Source: Cupriavidus sp. D384 | Lineage (GTDB): Bacteria > Pseudomonadota > Gammaproteobacteria > Burkholderiales > Burkholderiaceae | DNA length: 64,000 bases | Direction: 5' to 3' | Assembly: GCF_001652915.1 (NCBI RefSeq) | Contig: NZ_BBQI01000045.1 | Location: 1-64,000 of the forward strand | Notes under the pieces: generated by a model | What the model was told of the DNA's origin: nothing | Databases searched by the model: none | The model's input: the letters and a program-made list of their open reading frames with translations, nothing else | Shown here: positions 32,774 through 42,212 of the stretch, one piece after another | How the letters are laid out: each line of letters begins with the position of its first letter | Numbering within the stretch: the stretch's first letter is position 1 | Made by a program: the position numbers and the translations under genes

Positions 32774-33769
32774 TCAATCCACCGTGGCGCCGGAGGCTTT
32801 CACCACGGCCTTCCACTTGACGTATTCCTTGCGCGTGAAATCACCGAACTGCTTCGGCGATCCGCCCACCGGGTCGGCCCCTTCGCGGATCATCTGCGCC
32901 TGCAGCGACGGCAGCGCCTCGTTGACGGCCTGGTTGACCTTGGTGATCACGTCCTGCGGCGTGCCCTTGGGTGCGAAGAAGCCGAACCACGATCCGGCCT
33001 CGAAGCCCGGGAAGCCCTTTTCGGCCACCGTGGGCAGATCCGGCAGCGAACGCGAGCGCCTGGCGCTGGACACCGCCAGCGCACGCAGCTTGCCGGCCTG
33101 GATATGCGGCATCACCGACGGGATGGTCGCGAACATGAACTGCACGCGTCCGGACAGCAGGTCGTTCAGCGCATCGGCACCCTTGTACGGAATATGCGTG
33201 GCCTGCGTGCCCATCCGCTCGGTCAGCATGAAGCCCGACAGGTGCGACGACGTGCCCACGCCCGTCGAACTGTAGTTCAGCTTGCCCGGATTGGCCTTGG
33301 CGTACGCCACGAACTCCTCGAACGACTTCACCGGCAGCGACGGATGCACCACCAGCACGTTCGGCACGTCGGCGATCTGCACCACCGGCACCAGATCGGT
33401 CAGCGGATCGTAGTTGAGCTTCTTGTACAGCGTCTGGTTGATCGAGATCGGCCCCACGGAGTTGACCAGCATCGTATAGCCGTCGGCAGGCGCGCGCACC
33501 ACGTACTCGGTGCCAATATTGCCGCCGGCACCCGGCCGGTTATCCACCACGAACGACTGCTTGAAGCGCTGGGCCAGTTGCTGGCTGACGCTGCGCGCCA
33601 GCATGTCGGTGGTACCACCAGCCGTGAAGGCCACCACCACGCGCACGGGCTTGGCCGGATAGTCGTCGGCGCGGGCCGGCGCTGCCAGCGTCAGGCCGGC
33701 GGTCAGCGCGCAGGCCAGCAGCCTGGCGGGGGTGTGCCTGAAGGTATTCCGGGGTGTTGTCGGGCTCAT
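32774..33769 (-). CDS. Bug/TctC-family tripartite tricarboxylate transporter binding protein
   Basis: 331 residues. The signal peptide (LLACALTAGLTLAAPARA) is followed by the Bug signature: YPAKPVRVVVAFTAGGTTDMLARSVSQQLAQRF, VDNRPGAGGNIGTEYV, PADGYTMLV, HIPYKGADALNDLLSGRVQFMF and LRALAVSSARRSRSLPDLPTVAE. This is a periplasmic solute receptor for carboxylates. No TctA/TctB membrane partners are nearby, as is usual for the expanded Bug sets of Bordetella and Cupriavidus. The cluster context suggests a di- or tricarboxylic ligand. Confidence 0.95.
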   Translation of the reverse strand: MSPTTPRNTFRHTPARLLACALTAGLTLAAPARADDYPAKPVRVVVAFTAGGTTDMLARSVSQQLAQRFKQSFVVDNRPGAGGNIGTEYVVRAPADGYTMLVNSVGPISINQTLYKKLNYDPLTDLVPVVQIADVPNVLVVHPSLPVKSFEEFVAYAKANPGKLNYSSTGVGTSSHLSGFMLTERMGTQATHIPYKGADALNDLLSGRVQFMFATIPSVMPHIQAGKLRALAVSSARRSRSLPDLPTVAEKGFPGFEAGSWFGFFAPKGTPQDVITKVNQAVNEALPSLQAQMIREGADPVGGSPKQFGDFTRKEYVKWKAVVKASGATVD

Positions 33770-33823
33770 GCGTAGTCTCCGTTCCAGTCGTTGTAGTTGT
33801 GTGTCTTGATGGCTTCGGTACCG

Positions 33824-34714
33824 TCACCCGAAGTCGTATAGCCGGGCCGGGTTCGCCACCAGCACGCGGTGGCGGTCGGCCTCGCCGGGAATCCAGCGGG
33901 CGAGCAGGTTGAACAGCTCGCCGTCGTCGGGCATCTGCGCCGGATCGAAATAGTTGATATGGGGCCAGTCCGAGCCCCAGACGATCTGCTCCGGATTGGC
34001 CGCCAGCAGCGCCGCCACAAACGGATCGACCTCGCGGTACGGCGAACCGGCTGGCTGCAGGCGGTCGGCGCCCGATATCTTGGTCCAGGCCACGCCTTCG
34101 GCCAGCAGCGCGCACAGCGCCTGGAAACCCGCATCGCCCACGCCACGCGACGTGGCCATGCGGCCCATGTGGTCGATCACCAGCGGCAGCGCCAGTGCCT
34201 TCAGGCGCGGCCCCAGTTCCACCAGATCGGGGGCATGAATCCAGATCTGCGCGTGCCAGCCGCGTGCCTTGAGGCGCGGCGCCAGGGCTTCCAGCACGTC
34301 GATGCCCACGCCGTTGCGGTACACCGCGTGGCCGCCGATCTGGTACAGGTTGAAGCGCACGCCACGCACGCCGGCGTCATGCCAGGCATCGAGCTGCGCA
34401 TCGGTGGTGTCGGCAGCCGGCACGGCAATGCCGCGCAGTCGCGTGGGGTACTGGCGCAGGGCATCGATCACCACGCTGTTGTCGGTGCCGCTGGCGCTGG
34501 CCGTCACCAGCACGCCCCGCGTCAGGCCCAGTTCGTCCAGATGGGCGATAAATGCTTCGGCCGGATGCTCGGCAGGCGTATAGCTGCGGTCATCGGCCAG
34601 CGGATGACGGCCATACGGCCCGAACACGTGGGCATGGCTGTCGCAGGCACCGGCAGGTGCGCGGAACGACGGCGGCGTGATCGATGCCAGCGGTGGCAGG
34701 CAGGGGCGTGTCAT
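33824..34714 (-). CDS. Amidohydrolase-family protein, 2-pyrone-4,6-dicarboxylate lactonase-like
   Basis: 296 residues of the amidohydrolase 2 (LigI/PDC-hydrolase-like) TIM-barrel group. The metal-site motif is GACDSHAHVFGP (HxH). Other motifs are GVRFNLYQIGG, HAQIWIHAPDLVELGP, LVIDHMGRMATS and the final Asp in IVWGSDWPHINYF. LigI-type enzymes open a lactone such as 2-pyrone-4,6-dicarboxylate to an oxo-tricarboxylate. Here it sits between two Bug genes with tcuAB and an aldolase upstream. It may process a lactone form of the same acid. Substrate is inferred from context only. Confidence 0.9.
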   Translation of the reverse strand: MTRPCLPPLASITPPSFRAPAGACDSHAHVFGPYGRHPLADDRSYTPAEHPAEAFIAHLDELGLTRGVLVTASASGTDNSVVIDALRQYPTRLRGIAVPAADTTDAQLDAWHDAGVRGVRFNLYQIGGHAVYRNGVGIDVLEALAPRLKARGWHAQIWIHAPDLVELGPRLKALALPLVIDHMGRMATSRGVGDAGFQALCALLAEGVAWTKISGADRLQPAGSPYREVDPFVAALLAANPEQIVWGSDWPHINYFDPAQMPDDGELFNLLARWIPGEADRHRVLVANPARLYDFG

Positions 34715-34750
34715 GGTTTCTTTCGCTTGTTCAGATGCCGTGGGGCGTGG

Positions 34751-35725
34751 TTATTCGGCCGCCTTGAGCCGGCCGGCCGCGGCCAGCGCCTGGGCGCGGG
34801 CATCTTCCTTCTGCAGCGACGCCAGCAGCTCCTGGGGCGACGATGCCTGCGCCACACTGCCCACGTTCTGCAGCCGGCTCTTGACGCTGCCTTCGGCCAG
34901 GGCCTTGCGCAGCGCGGTATTGATCGTGTCGACCACTCCCGCCGGGGTGCCTGCCGGCGCCAGCAGGCCGGTGGCAGTGGTGGCCTCGAAGTTGGAAAGG
35001 CCCGCCTCCCGCAGCGTGGGCACCTTCGGCAGCGTGGCATCGCGGTCGCGCGACATCACCGCCAGCGCGCGCAACGCGCCAGACTGGATATGCGGCGCGG
35101 AACTGGTCAGCTGATCCACCACCATGTCGATCTGGCCGCCCATCAGGTCGACCAGCGCAGGGGCCGAGCCCTTGTATGGCACCTGGTTGAGCCGGATCCT
35201 GGCGGCATCTTCGAGTTGCAGCAGCGCCATGTGGTTGGTCGTACCGGGGCCGGCATGACCCGCAGCCAGCTTGCCCGGATTGGCACGCGCATAGGCCAGC
35301 AGCGCCTCGACGTCCTTGAAACGTGCATCGCCGCCCTTCACGACGACGACCAGCGACGTGGTGGACATCAGGCCCACCGGGCTGAAGCTCGCCAGCTTGA
35401 AATTGGTGCGCGTCATCCTGGGCAGCACCACCACCGCGTTGGGCGTGGTCACCAGCAGCGTGGAGCCATCGGGCTCCGCACGCGCCACCGCCGATGCACC
35501 GATCACGCCGCCCGCGCCTGGACGGTTGTCGACGATGACGTTGCGGCCAAGGTTCTGTTCCAGCGCCGGGGCAATGGCGCGCGCCACCACATCGAGGTTG
35601 CCGCCGGGGGCAAACGGCACGATCAGCGTCACGGGCTTGTTTGAAAGCGGCTGCGCGCGAGCGCTGAGCACATAGGGGGCGGCGCCAAGCGCAAGAATCT
35701 GCGCCAGCATGGTTCTGCGGTTCAT
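34751..35725 (-). CDS. Bug/TctC-family binding protein, probably Tat-exported
   Basis: 324 residues starting MNRRTMLAQILALGAAPYVLSARA. The leader has two consecutive arginines and a weak hydrophobic core, and could be a Tat or Sec signal. The mature protein has NKPVTLIVPFAPGGNLDVVARAIAPAL, VDNRPGAGGVIGASAV, PDGSTLLV, VPYKGSAPALVDLMGGQIDM and LRALAVMSRDRDATLPKVPTLREAG. Start 35725 is favoured over 35746. It lies just upstream of the amidohydrolase gene and would bind a carboxylate for uptake. Confidence 0.94.
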   Translation of the reverse strand: MNRRTMLAQILALGAAPYVLSARAQPLSNKPVTLIVPFAPGGNLDVVARAIAPALEQNLGRNVIVDNRPGAGGVIGASAVARAEPDGSTLLVTTPNAVVVLPRMTRTNFKLASFSPVGLMSTTSLVVVVKGGDARFKDVEALLAYARANPGKLAAGHAGPGTTNHMALLQLEDAARIRLNQVPYKGSAPALVDLMGGQIDMVVDQLTSSAPHIQSGALRALAVMSRDRDATLPKVPTLREAGLSNFEATTATGLLAPAGTPAGVVDTINTALRKALAEGSVKSRLQNVGSVAQASSPQELLASLQKEDARAQALAAAGRLKAAE

Positions 35726-35783
35726 TTGTCTACTCCAACCTGCCAAGCGGGGGCTTTCTTCGGTATTTGCTTTTCTGGACTTG

Positions 35784-35902
35784 CTCCCCTCTCACGCGCA
35801 CGGGAGAAGGGTTGGGGGAGAGGGCTTGAGGTTCTGCTTGCTACGCGCCTCGATTTGAAAGACTTGCCCTCCCCCCGCTCTCTCCCGCCACGCGGGAGAG
35901 AG
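35784..35902. repeat. Intergenic G/A-rich palindromic repeat pair
   Basis: Between a Bug gene and the aldolase gene, a CTCCCCTCTCACG...GGGAGAAGG...GGGGGAGAGGG unit (about 35784-35824) is followed by a perfect stem: CTCTCTCCCGC (35878-35888), loop CAC, GCGGGAGAGAG (35892-35902). Paired CTCTCCC/GGGAGAG palindromes of this type are common dispersed intergenic repeats in high-G+C proteobacteria. The stem could also end or stabilise the upstream transcript. Confidence 0.75.
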
Positions 35903-35943
35903 GCGACACCAAACAGCGGCCAACGGTCTGCGCCGTTGGTCCA

Positions 35944-36732
35944 TCAGTCCCGGTAGCCCGGGTCCAGACGGTCGAGCTTGCGCAGCAGCGCCGGCCATTC
36001 CATCAGGCCGTAGGGACGACGCGTGCCGGGCTGGTAGTTGTTCCAGGTCTCCTCCAGCACGTCGGGCGATACCTGCTGCAGCGGCGTATTGCACGACATG
36101 GCAGCCACCTGCGAGCGACAGGCCAACTCCAGCCGGTGCATCCAGTTGAACGCCTCGCCCACCGAATTGCCCACGGTCAGCGCGCCGTGGTTGCGCAGGA
36201 TCAGCGCCTCGCCACGGCCCAGGTCGGCAATCAGCGATTCCTGCTCGGCGGTGTCCAGCACCACGCCCTGGTAGTCGTGGTAGCCGATCTTCAGGAAGCG
36301 CATGGCGGTCTGGGTGATCGGCAGCAGCCCGCATGCCAGCGACGACACGGCCATCGATGCCCAGCTATGCGTGTGGATCACGCAGGCCACTTCGGGGCGC
36401 GCGTGGTGCACGGCGCTGTGGATCACGTAGCCAGCCTTGTTGACACCGTAATTCAGCGCCCCGAAGTCGGGCGTCGACAGGATCTTGCCGGCGTGGTCCA
36501 CCTTGATCAGGCACGATGCCGTGATCTCCTCGTACATCATGCCGTACGGGTTGATCAGGAACGCGTCTTCCTCGTCCGGCACGCGCACGGAGATGTGGTT
36601 GGCCATCATGTCGGCCATGCCATATAGCTCGACCAGCCGGTAGCAGGCGGCCAGGTCCACGCGCGCCTGCCATTCCGCCTCGCTGCACTGGCCGCGCATC
36701 GACGGGATGTTCAGCACACCGGGTTTCGTCAT
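35944..36732 (-). CDS. Class II aldolase/adducin-family protein
   Basis: 262 residues. The class II aldolase fold is seen in LVELYGMADMMANHISVRVPDEEDAFLINPYGMMYEEITASCLIKVD. The metal site is HSAVHHARPEVACVIHTHSWAS (HxH), with a further His in FNWMHRLELACRSQ. ALILRNHGALTVG is also conserved. These enzymes cleave or decarboxylate hydroxy acids or sugar phosphates through an enediolate with a divalent metal. In this cluster it might cleave the acid produced by TcuA. GGAGACAC precedes the ATG. A short tandem of TGGATTC units follows the tcuB stop just upstream. Confidence 0.9.
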   Translation of the reverse strand: MTKPGVLNIPSMRGQCSEAEWQARVDLAACYRLVELYGMADMMANHISVRVPDEEDAFLINPYGMMYEEITASCLIKVDHAGKILSTPDFGALNYGVNKAGYVIHSAVHHARPEVACVIHTHSWASMAVSSLACGLLPITQTAMRFLKIGYHDYQGVVLDTAEQESLIADLGRGEALILRNHGALTVGNSVGEAFNWMHRLELACRSQVAAMSCNTPLQQVSPDVLEETWNNYQPGTRRPYGLMEWPALLRKLDRLDPGYRD

Positions 36733-36747
36733 GATGTGTCTCCTTGG

Positions 36748-36779
36748 TGGATTCGGTATCTGGATTCAGTGGATTCGGT
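36748..36779. repeat. Short tandem TGGATTC repeat between tcuB and the aldolase gene
   Basis: Three copies of TGGATTC start at 36748, 36761 and 36770, and two extend to TGGATTCGGT. They fill most of the 47-bp gap. They may be slippage-derived or a small regulator site; no hairpin forms. Confidence 0.5.
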
Positions 36780-37952
36780 TCAGTCCGAGCCCAGCGCGAG
36801 ATCGCTGGGGCGGCGTTTTTCGATATGGAACTTGAGCAGCGCCGCGCTACGGAAGATGCCGTGCGCGAACTTGCCGTAAGGCAGCGTCAGGAACAGCGCC
36901 ATCACGATGCCCAGGTGAACCGCCAGCAGCGACGCCATCGCACCGGTATCGCGGAACGCCAGCAGCGCCAGGCCACTTGCGCTGGTCAGGAACAGCAGCG
37001 CGATAAAGCCACGGTCCATCGGCTTCTGCTTCGTGTCCATCGTACGCGCGTCGCGCTTCAGGTTCAGCCACAGCAGGCCAGCCGGCCCGATCAGCAGGCC
37101 GATGCCACCGGCGATGCCCAGCAGCACCGGCAGGCTCGTGACCGGATACGGCGCGTGCAGGTCCAGCAGATAGTGGTACAGCGTGGCGACGGCGGTTGCC
37201 GCAAAGCACAGCATGAAGCCGTAGAACGTGAAGTGGTGGAAGCGGCGGCGCAGCAGCGTGAAGGCATCGTCGTCGTTGTTGCAGCCCTGCCCGTGCCCGC
37301 CATCCAGGTACTTCAGCTTCAGCGCATCGTGTACGGCCCCGCCCGTGGCGGCGCCGCGTTCGTCGCCGTTGCGCGTGCCCGGCGTGACCTGGCGCCAGAA
37401 CCGTGTCACCCCGATGCCCAGCGCGCCGCAGGCGAACAGGAAGACCACGCCGAACATCGCCGCCAGCAGGTTGTGCGGGAAGATCGCGTAGAAATTGCCC
37501 GCCAGCGGCTCGTGCCAGAGCGTGCCGCGCATCGCCAGCACCATCAGCAGGAACAGCGCCAGGCCGCCGGCCAGTGCCAGCGCCGTCGTCATGCCCGCAC
37601 GCCGGTACAGGCCGCCCAGCGCCGCCGGGAAGGCGTAGTCGCCATACGTCTGCACGCGGACCTTTGCCATCGCCTGCGGAATGTTCACCGCAAACTCGTG
37701 CGGCGGTGCGTACTGGCACGCGTGATAGCAGGCACCGCAGTTGTGGCACAGATTTGCCAGGTAGTGGATATCCGCCTTGGGAAATTCCAGCCGGCGCGTC
37801 ATGGCCGGGAACACCGCGCAGAAGCCTTCGCAGTAGCGGCAGGCGTTGCAGATCTGCAGCGTGCGGGCCACTTCGGCCTCGTCGGTGGTCAAGGGCAGCG
37901 CACCATTGGCAAGCGCCGCCGCCTCGCGCGTCAGCGCTTCAAGATGTTGCAT
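36780..37952 (-). CDS. tcuB: TcuB-type iron-sulfur membrane protein (tricarballylate utilisation)
   Basis: 390 residues. The N-terminal ferredoxin-like part has two cysteine clusters, [11 protein letters not shown] and [16 protein letters not shown], for 4Fe-4S centres. At least five hydrophobic segments follow, with histidines suited to haem or quinone contact ([111 protein letters not shown]). TcuB re-oxidises FADH2 of TcuA and passes electrons to the respiratory chain. It overlaps tcuA by 14 bp, so synthesis is coupled. Confidence 0.93.
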   Translation of the reverse strand: MQHLEALTREAAALANGALPLTTDEAEVARTLQICNACRYCEGFCAVFPAMTRRLEFPKADIHYLANLCHNCGACYHACQYAPPHEFAVNIPQAMAKVRVQTYGDYAFPAALGGLYRRAGMTTALALAGGLALFLLMVLAMRGTLWHEPLAGNFYAIFPHNLLAAMFGVVFLFACGALGIGVTRFWRQVTPGTRNGDERGAATGGAVHDALKLKYLDGGHGQGCNNDDDAFTLLRRRFHHFTFYGFMLCFAATAVATLYHYLLDLHAPYPVTSLPVLLGIAGGIGLLIGPAGLLWLNLKRDARTMDTKQKPMDRGFIALLFLTSASGLALLAFRDTGAMASLLAVHLGIVMALFLTLPYGKFAHGIFRSAALLKFHIEKRRPSDLALGSD

Positions 37953-39378
37953 ATTCCTTTTCCCGTGATGCCTGCGTTGCCGCGCCAGCCTGGCCGCCCG
38001 ACTTGGCAGCCCTGGCCGCCTGGGTGCCGGCGATGCGGCCGAATGCCGTGCCGATAGCCATGCCCACGCCGGCCGTATAACCCTTGCCCAGCACGTTGCC
38101 AGCCATCATCTCGCCTGCCACGAACAGGTTCTGGCTGGGCTTCCCATCGAAATGCACGGCCGATTCCTCGTTCACCTTCAGTCCCAGGTAGGTGAAGGTG
38201 ATGCCGGGACGCAGCGCGTAGCCAAAGAACGGCGCGGTGTCGATCGGGCGGGCCCAGTGGGTCTTGGCGGGTGTCACGCCTTCGGTGTGGCAGTCGTCCA
38301 GCGACGTGTGGTCGAACTTGCCCACGCGGCAGGCGGCGTTGTAGTCGTCGATGGTGCGCATGAACGTGGCTTCGTCCAGGCCCAGCTTGCGCGCCAGTTC
38401 GGGCAGCGTGTCGGCCTTCACGCCCGGGAACACCGGCGGCATGAAGCGGCCCACGGCCTTGGCGTCGATGATCGAATAGCCGATCTGCTGCGGCTGCTGG
38501 GCCACCAGGCGCCCCCAGATCGCGTAGCGCTTGGGCCAGAAGTCCTCGCCCTCGTCGTAGAAGCGCTCGGCGTTGGCGTTGAGCACCACCCCCAGCGACA
38601 CGCAGTCGATACGCGTGCAGATGCCACCGTCATACAGCGGCGCCCGCGCGTCGATCGCCACGCAGTGCGACTGCGACGGATCGCCGATGGCGTCGGCGCC
38701 CTGGGCAATCATGTGCTTGAGCAGCACGCCCATGTTGAAGCGCGTACCGCGGATCAGGAAGTTGTCGGCCGGCCATTCGCCGCGTTCGTTCTGGCCCCAG
38801 GCCTCGCGCAGCCATTCGCGGTTCGATTCGAAGCCGCCAGCCGCCAGCACGCAGGCGCGGGCCTCGATCCGCTCGCTGCCGATGCGTGCCGCCACGAAAC
38901 GGCTGCCGTCCAGCTCGATGGCGTCGACCGGCGCGTTGTAGCGGATCTGCACGCCCAGGCGCTCGGCGCTGCGGAAGTACGCATTGACCAGCGCCTTGCC
39001 GCCACCCATGAAGAACGCATTGGTGCGCGCCACGTGCAGCGCGCCGGACAGCGGCGGCTGGAAATGCACGCCGTGGCTGCGCATCCAGTCACGGCAGGTC
39101 GACGACGCACGGATAGCCAGCCGGGCCAGCTTCTCGTCGGTCAGGCCGCCCGTGACCTTGAGCAGGTCCTGCCAGTATTCCTCTTCGGGATAGGCCTCGA
39201 CCAGCACGTCCTGCGGTGCGTCATGCATGCAGCGCAGGTTGCGGGTGTGGGATGAGTTGCCGCCGCGCCATTCGCGCGGCGCGGCTTCCAGCAGCATGAC
39301 GCTGGCGCCGGCCTCGCGGGCCATCAGTGCGGCACAGAGGGCGGCGTTGCCGCCACCGATTACCAGAACGTCGATCAT
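37939..39378 (-). CDS. tcuA: FAD-dependent tricarballylate dehydrogenase
   Basis: 479 residues. The FAD Rossmann motif is at the N-terminus ([33 protein letters not shown]). A fumarate-reductase/flavocytochrome-like core follows: [115 protein letters not shown]. In Salmonella, TcuA oxidises tricarballylate to cis-aconitate. Here the same step, or oxidation of a related tricarboxylate, feeds the TCA cycle. No TcuC permease is nearby; Bug proteins may serve uptake. A candidate operator lies about 130 bp upstream. Confidence 0.94.
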   Translation of the reverse strand: MIDVLVIGGGNAALCAALMAREAGASVMLLEAAPREWRGGNSSHTRNLRCMHDAPQDVLVEAYPEEEYWQDLLKVTGGLTDEKLARLAIRASSTCRDWMRSHGVHFQPPLSGALHVARTNAFFMGGGKALVNAYFRSAERLGVQIRYNAPVDAIELDGSRFVAARIGSERIEARACVLAAGGFESNREWLREAWGQNERGEWPADNFLIRGTRFNMGVLLKHMIAQGADAIGDPSQSHCVAIDARAPLYDGGICTRIDCVSLGVVLNANAERFYDEGEDFWPKRYAIWGRLVAQQPQQIGYSIIDAKAVGRFMPPVFPGVKADTLPELARKLGLDEATFMRTIDDYNAACRVGKFDHTSLDDCHTEGVTPAKTHWARPIDTAPFFGYALRPGITFTYLGLKVNEESAVHFDGKPSQNLFVAGEMMAGNVLGKGYTAGVGMAIGTAFGRIAGTQAARAAKSGGQAGAATQASREKEYATS

Positions 39379-39503
39379 GCGCGGACGCCCTGCTTGCGGG
39401 GATTGTGAGTGGGGATGGACACGGCTATCAATGCCTTCGTGAGTCTGTCCGTGACTCTATCCGCAGGGCGGAATGCTGCTAAGCCCTTGTCCGGCATGGG
39501 GGT

Positions 39504-39518
39504 ATCACGATTTGTGAT
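39504..39518. promoter_or_regulatory. ATCAC-N5-GTGAT dyad upstream of tcuA
   Basis: ATCAC (39504-39508) and GTGAT (39514-39518) form a perfect 5-bp dyad around GATTT, in a locally A/T-richer spot 126-140 bp upstream of tcuA. The shape fits a LysR T-N11-A box, and tcu genes are controlled by a LysR protein (TcuR) in Salmonella. No LysR gene is adjacent here, so the assignment is tentative. Confidence 0.35.
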
Positions 39519-39576
39519 GCCCAGCCCGGCAACCGGAATTGCCGGCCGCCGCCCCACTCCGCCCATCCCCCGATGG

Positions 39577-41166
39577 TCAGAATCCCACGGCCTGCCCGTC
39601 GCGCCGCGAGTCCGATGCGGCGATATAGCCGTGTTCGGCCCTGTAGATCAGCTGGGCCGAGCCGAATTCCAGGCTGTCGTGCGGCGCCACCTCCACCCGG
39701 TGGCCGCGTTCGCGCAGCGCCGCCACCACATCGGCCGGCAGATGGCTTTCGACATTGACCACCGGCCCGTGCTCCACCCGAAAGCGTGGCGCGTCGCTCA
39801 TGGCCTGGGGGTTCTGGCCGAACGCGGCCAGCCGGGCCATCATCTGGACGTGACCTTGCGCCTGCATCGACCCGCCCATCACGCCGAACGACATCACCGG
39901 CGCCCCATTGCGCGTGACAAAACCCGGAATGATCGTGTGCATCGGCTGCTTGCCTGGCGCCACGCAATTGGCGTGGCCCGGTTTCAGGTTGAAGCCCTCG
40001 CCGCGGTTGTGCAGCGAAATACCCGTGCCCGGCACCACCACGCCCGAGCCAAATCCGCGATAGTTCGACTGGATGAACGACACCATCGAGCCCCCAGCGT
40101 CGGCCGCCGTCAGGTACACGGTGCCGCCGACCTTCGGCATCCCGGCCGAAGGCGTGCCCGCGCGCTTGAGGTCGATCAGCGCCGCGCGCTCGGCCAGGTA
40201 GGCCGGGTCCAGGAACGACGCCGGCGCGTGCTGCATCGTCGCGGGGTCCGACACATGGCGGTGCAGGTCGGCAAAGGCCAGTTTCATGGCCTCGATGCCG
40301 ACGTGATAGAAGTCGGCGCTGTCCACGCCCATGCCTTCCAGGTCGAAGCGGTCCAGGATGCCCAGGCCGATCAGTGCCGCGATACCTTGGCCGTTAGGCG
40401 GGATCTCATGCAGCGTGTAGCCGCGAAAGTCCTGCTTCATCGGCTCGACCCAGGCCGGCTGGTGCGCCGCCAGATCGCCGGCACGCAGCGCGCCGCCGGT
40501 TTCCTGCGCAAACGCCACGATGCGCTCTGCCAGTTCGCCCCGGTAGAAGCTTTCGCCATCGCTCTCGGCAATCTTGCGCAGCGTGGCGGCCTGCTCGGGA
40601 AAGCGCCAGCGCTCACCGGCCTGCGGCGCGCGGCCATTGGGCATGAAGGCCTTGGCAAACCCGGGCTGCTCGCGCAGCACTGGCACCTGTGCGGCCCATT
40701 GCCGCGCGATCTGCGGCGACACCATGAAGCCCTGCTCCGCATATTCGATGGCCGGCGCGAACAACCGCGCGAACGGCAGCTTGCCGAACCGCGCCGACAA
40801 CGCCTTCCAGCCCGCCACCTGGCCCGGCACCGTCACGGTGTCCCAGCCCACCGACGGCATGCGGTCACGCCCGGCGAAGTAATCGGGCGTCCACGCCGCC
40901 GGTGCCCGGCCGCTGGAATTCAGGCCGTACAGCTGCCCTTCGTGCCAGACCAGCGTGAACATGTCGCCGCCAATGCCGTTCATGACGGGTTCCACCACCG
41001 TCAGCGCAATCGCCGTGGCAATGGCGCTGTCGATGGCATTGCCACCTTCGTAAAGCATGCGCAGGCCGGCCTGCGCGGCCAGCGGCTGGCTGGTGCTCAC
41101 GGCGTTGGAGGCCAGCAGCGGCATCTTCTGGGACGGATACGGGAAGGACCAATCGAAAGGCAACAT
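39577..41166 (-). CDS. Gamma-glutamyltransferase-family Ntn hydrolase
   Basis: 529 residues of the GGT family. The N-terminal half shows SNAVSTSQPLAAQAGLRMLYEGGNAIDSAIATAIALTVVEPVMNGIGGDMFTLVWHEGQLYGLNSSGRAPAA. The autoprocessing site and new N-terminal Thr are expected in KVGGTVYLTAADAGGSMVSFIQSNYRGFGSGVVVPGTGI, and the C-terminus has DAPRFRVEHGPVVNVESHLPADVVAAL. No signal peptide is visible, so it is probably cytoplasmic, unlike secreted E. coli GGT. It is shorter than the typical 560-580 residues. It would hydrolyse a gamma-glutamyl or similar amide, and its link to tcuAB is unexplained. Confidence 0.9.
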   Translation of the reverse strand: MLPFDWSFPYPSQKMPLLASNAVSTSQPLAAQAGLRMLYEGGNAIDSAIATAIALTVVEPVMNGIGGDMFTLVWHEGQLYGLNSSGRAPAAWTPDYFAGRDRMPSVGWDTVTVPGQVAGWKALSARFGKLPFARLFAPAIEYAEQGFMVSPQIARQWAAQVPVLREQPGFAKAFMPNGRAPQAGERWRFPEQAATLRKIAESDGESFYRGELAERIVAFAQETGGALRAGDLAAHQPAWVEPMKQDFRGYTLHEIPPNGQGIAALIGLGILDRFDLEGMGVDSADFYHVGIEAMKLAFADLHRHVSDPATMQHAPASFLDPAYLAERAALIDLKRAGTPSAGMPKVGGTVYLTAADAGGSMVSFIQSNYRGFGSGVVVPGTGISLHNRGEGFNLKPGHANCVAPGKQPMHTIIPGFVTRNGAPVMSFGVMGGSMQAQGHVQMMARLAAFGQNPQAMSDAPRFRVEHGPVVNVESHLPADVVAALRERGHRVEVAPHDSLEFGSAQLIYRAEHGYIAASDSRRDGQAVGF

Positions 41167-41234
41167 GGGCGGAACAGGTAAGAAAGTAAGAACATGGCGC
41201 CGGCAGGCAGCGCCACGAGGTTTGCTGCGGAATC

Positions 41235-42212
41235 TTATTGCAGCGCGACGCCGGACTGCTTCACGAGCTTCTCGGTGCGCGGGATCTCCGCGTTGATCAT
41301 GGCCGCGAAGTCGTTGACGCTGCCGCCACGCGGTTCGGCACCGGTCACGGCCAGCTTCTCGCGGAAGTCAGGCGTAGCCAGCAGCTTGTTGATCGACGTG
41401 TTGAGCTTGACCACCACGTCGGCCGGCGTACCCTTGGGCGCCACAATGCCATACCAAGGCGCGATATCGTAGCCTGCGAAGCCCTGCTCGGCGATGGTGG
41501 GGATTTCAGGCGCCTGCGGCGAACGCTTTGCCGTGGACATGCCCAGCGCACGCAGCTTGCCCGCCTTCACATACGGCAGGCCGGTCATGATGGTGTCGAA
41601 GTACATCGACACCTGGCCCGACAGCAGCGCAGGAATCGCCTCGCCAGCGCCCTTGTACGGCACGTGGACGATGTCGATGCCGGCAACCGCCTTGAGCATC
41701 TCGCCAGCGATATGCGACGTCGTGCCGGTGCCGAACGATGCGTACGACAGCTTGCCGGGGTTGGCCTTCGCGTAGGCCACCATCTCGGGCAGCGTCCTGA
41801 ACGGCAGCGACGGATTCGACAGCAGGATATTGGGGGTGATGGCCACCACGGCAACCTTTTCGAACGCGTCCGGATCGTAGCTCAGCTTCTTGTACAGGAA
41901 GCGGTTGGTCACCATCGACGCCGGTCCCGACATCAGCAGCGTATAGCCGTCGCCCGACGCACGGGCCGCAACCTCGCTGCCGATCATCGCCGCCGCGCCG
42001 GGCCGGTTTTCCACCACGAAGCTCTGGCCGTATTCCTTGGCAAGTCCGGCGCCGAGTTGCCGCGTGATCAGGTCGGTGGCCGAACCGGCCTGGAATGGCA
42101 CCACGATGCGCACTGGCTGCGTGGGCCAGTCGCGCGCGCCCTGCGCCAGCGCCAGAGACGACGCCGCGATCAGGCCGATGGAAAGTAGTGCTCGGAAAGA
42201 AGAGAAACGCAT
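41235..42212 (-). CDS. Bug/TctC-family binding protein heading the catabolic cluster
   Basis: 325 residues. The signal peptide (LLSIGLIAASSLALAQG) is followed by WPTQPVRIVVPFQAGSATDLITRQLGAGLAKEYG, VENRPGAAAMIGSEVAARASGDGYTLLM, VPYKGAGEAIPALLSGQVSMYFDTIM and LRALGMSTAKRSPQAPEIPTIAEQG. GAGGG is eight bases before ATG 42212, which outweighs longer in-frame starts. It is the first gene of the minus-strand run that continues into the GGT gene 68 bp downstream. The 294 bp upstream (42213-42506) hold no convincing gene; a GGGCAC/GTGCCC dyad near 42424-42442 is the only structure seen. Confidence 0.94.
   Translation of the reverse strand: MRFSSFRALLSIGLIAASSLALAQGARDWPTQPVRIVVPFQAGSATDLITRQLGAGLAKEYGQSFVVENRPGAAAMIGSEVAARASGDGYTLLMSGPASMVTNRFLYKKLSYDPDAFEKVAVVAITPNILLSNPSLPFRTLPEMVAYAKANPGKLSYASFGTGTTSHIAGEMLKAVAGIDIVHVPYKGAGEAIPALLSGQVSMYFDTIMTGLPYVKAGKLRALGMSTAKRSPQAPEIPTIAEQGFAGYDIAPWYGIVAPKGTPADVVVKLNTSINKLLATPDFREKLAVTGAEPRGGSVNDFAAMINAEIPRTEKLVKQSGVALQ

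Noticed and set aside
35784-35902. CRISPR-like or insertion-sequence origin for the GGGAGAGG palindromes
   Set aside because: Only one pair of units, no regular spacers, no transposase and no target duplication; a dispersed intergenic repeat is the simpler reading.
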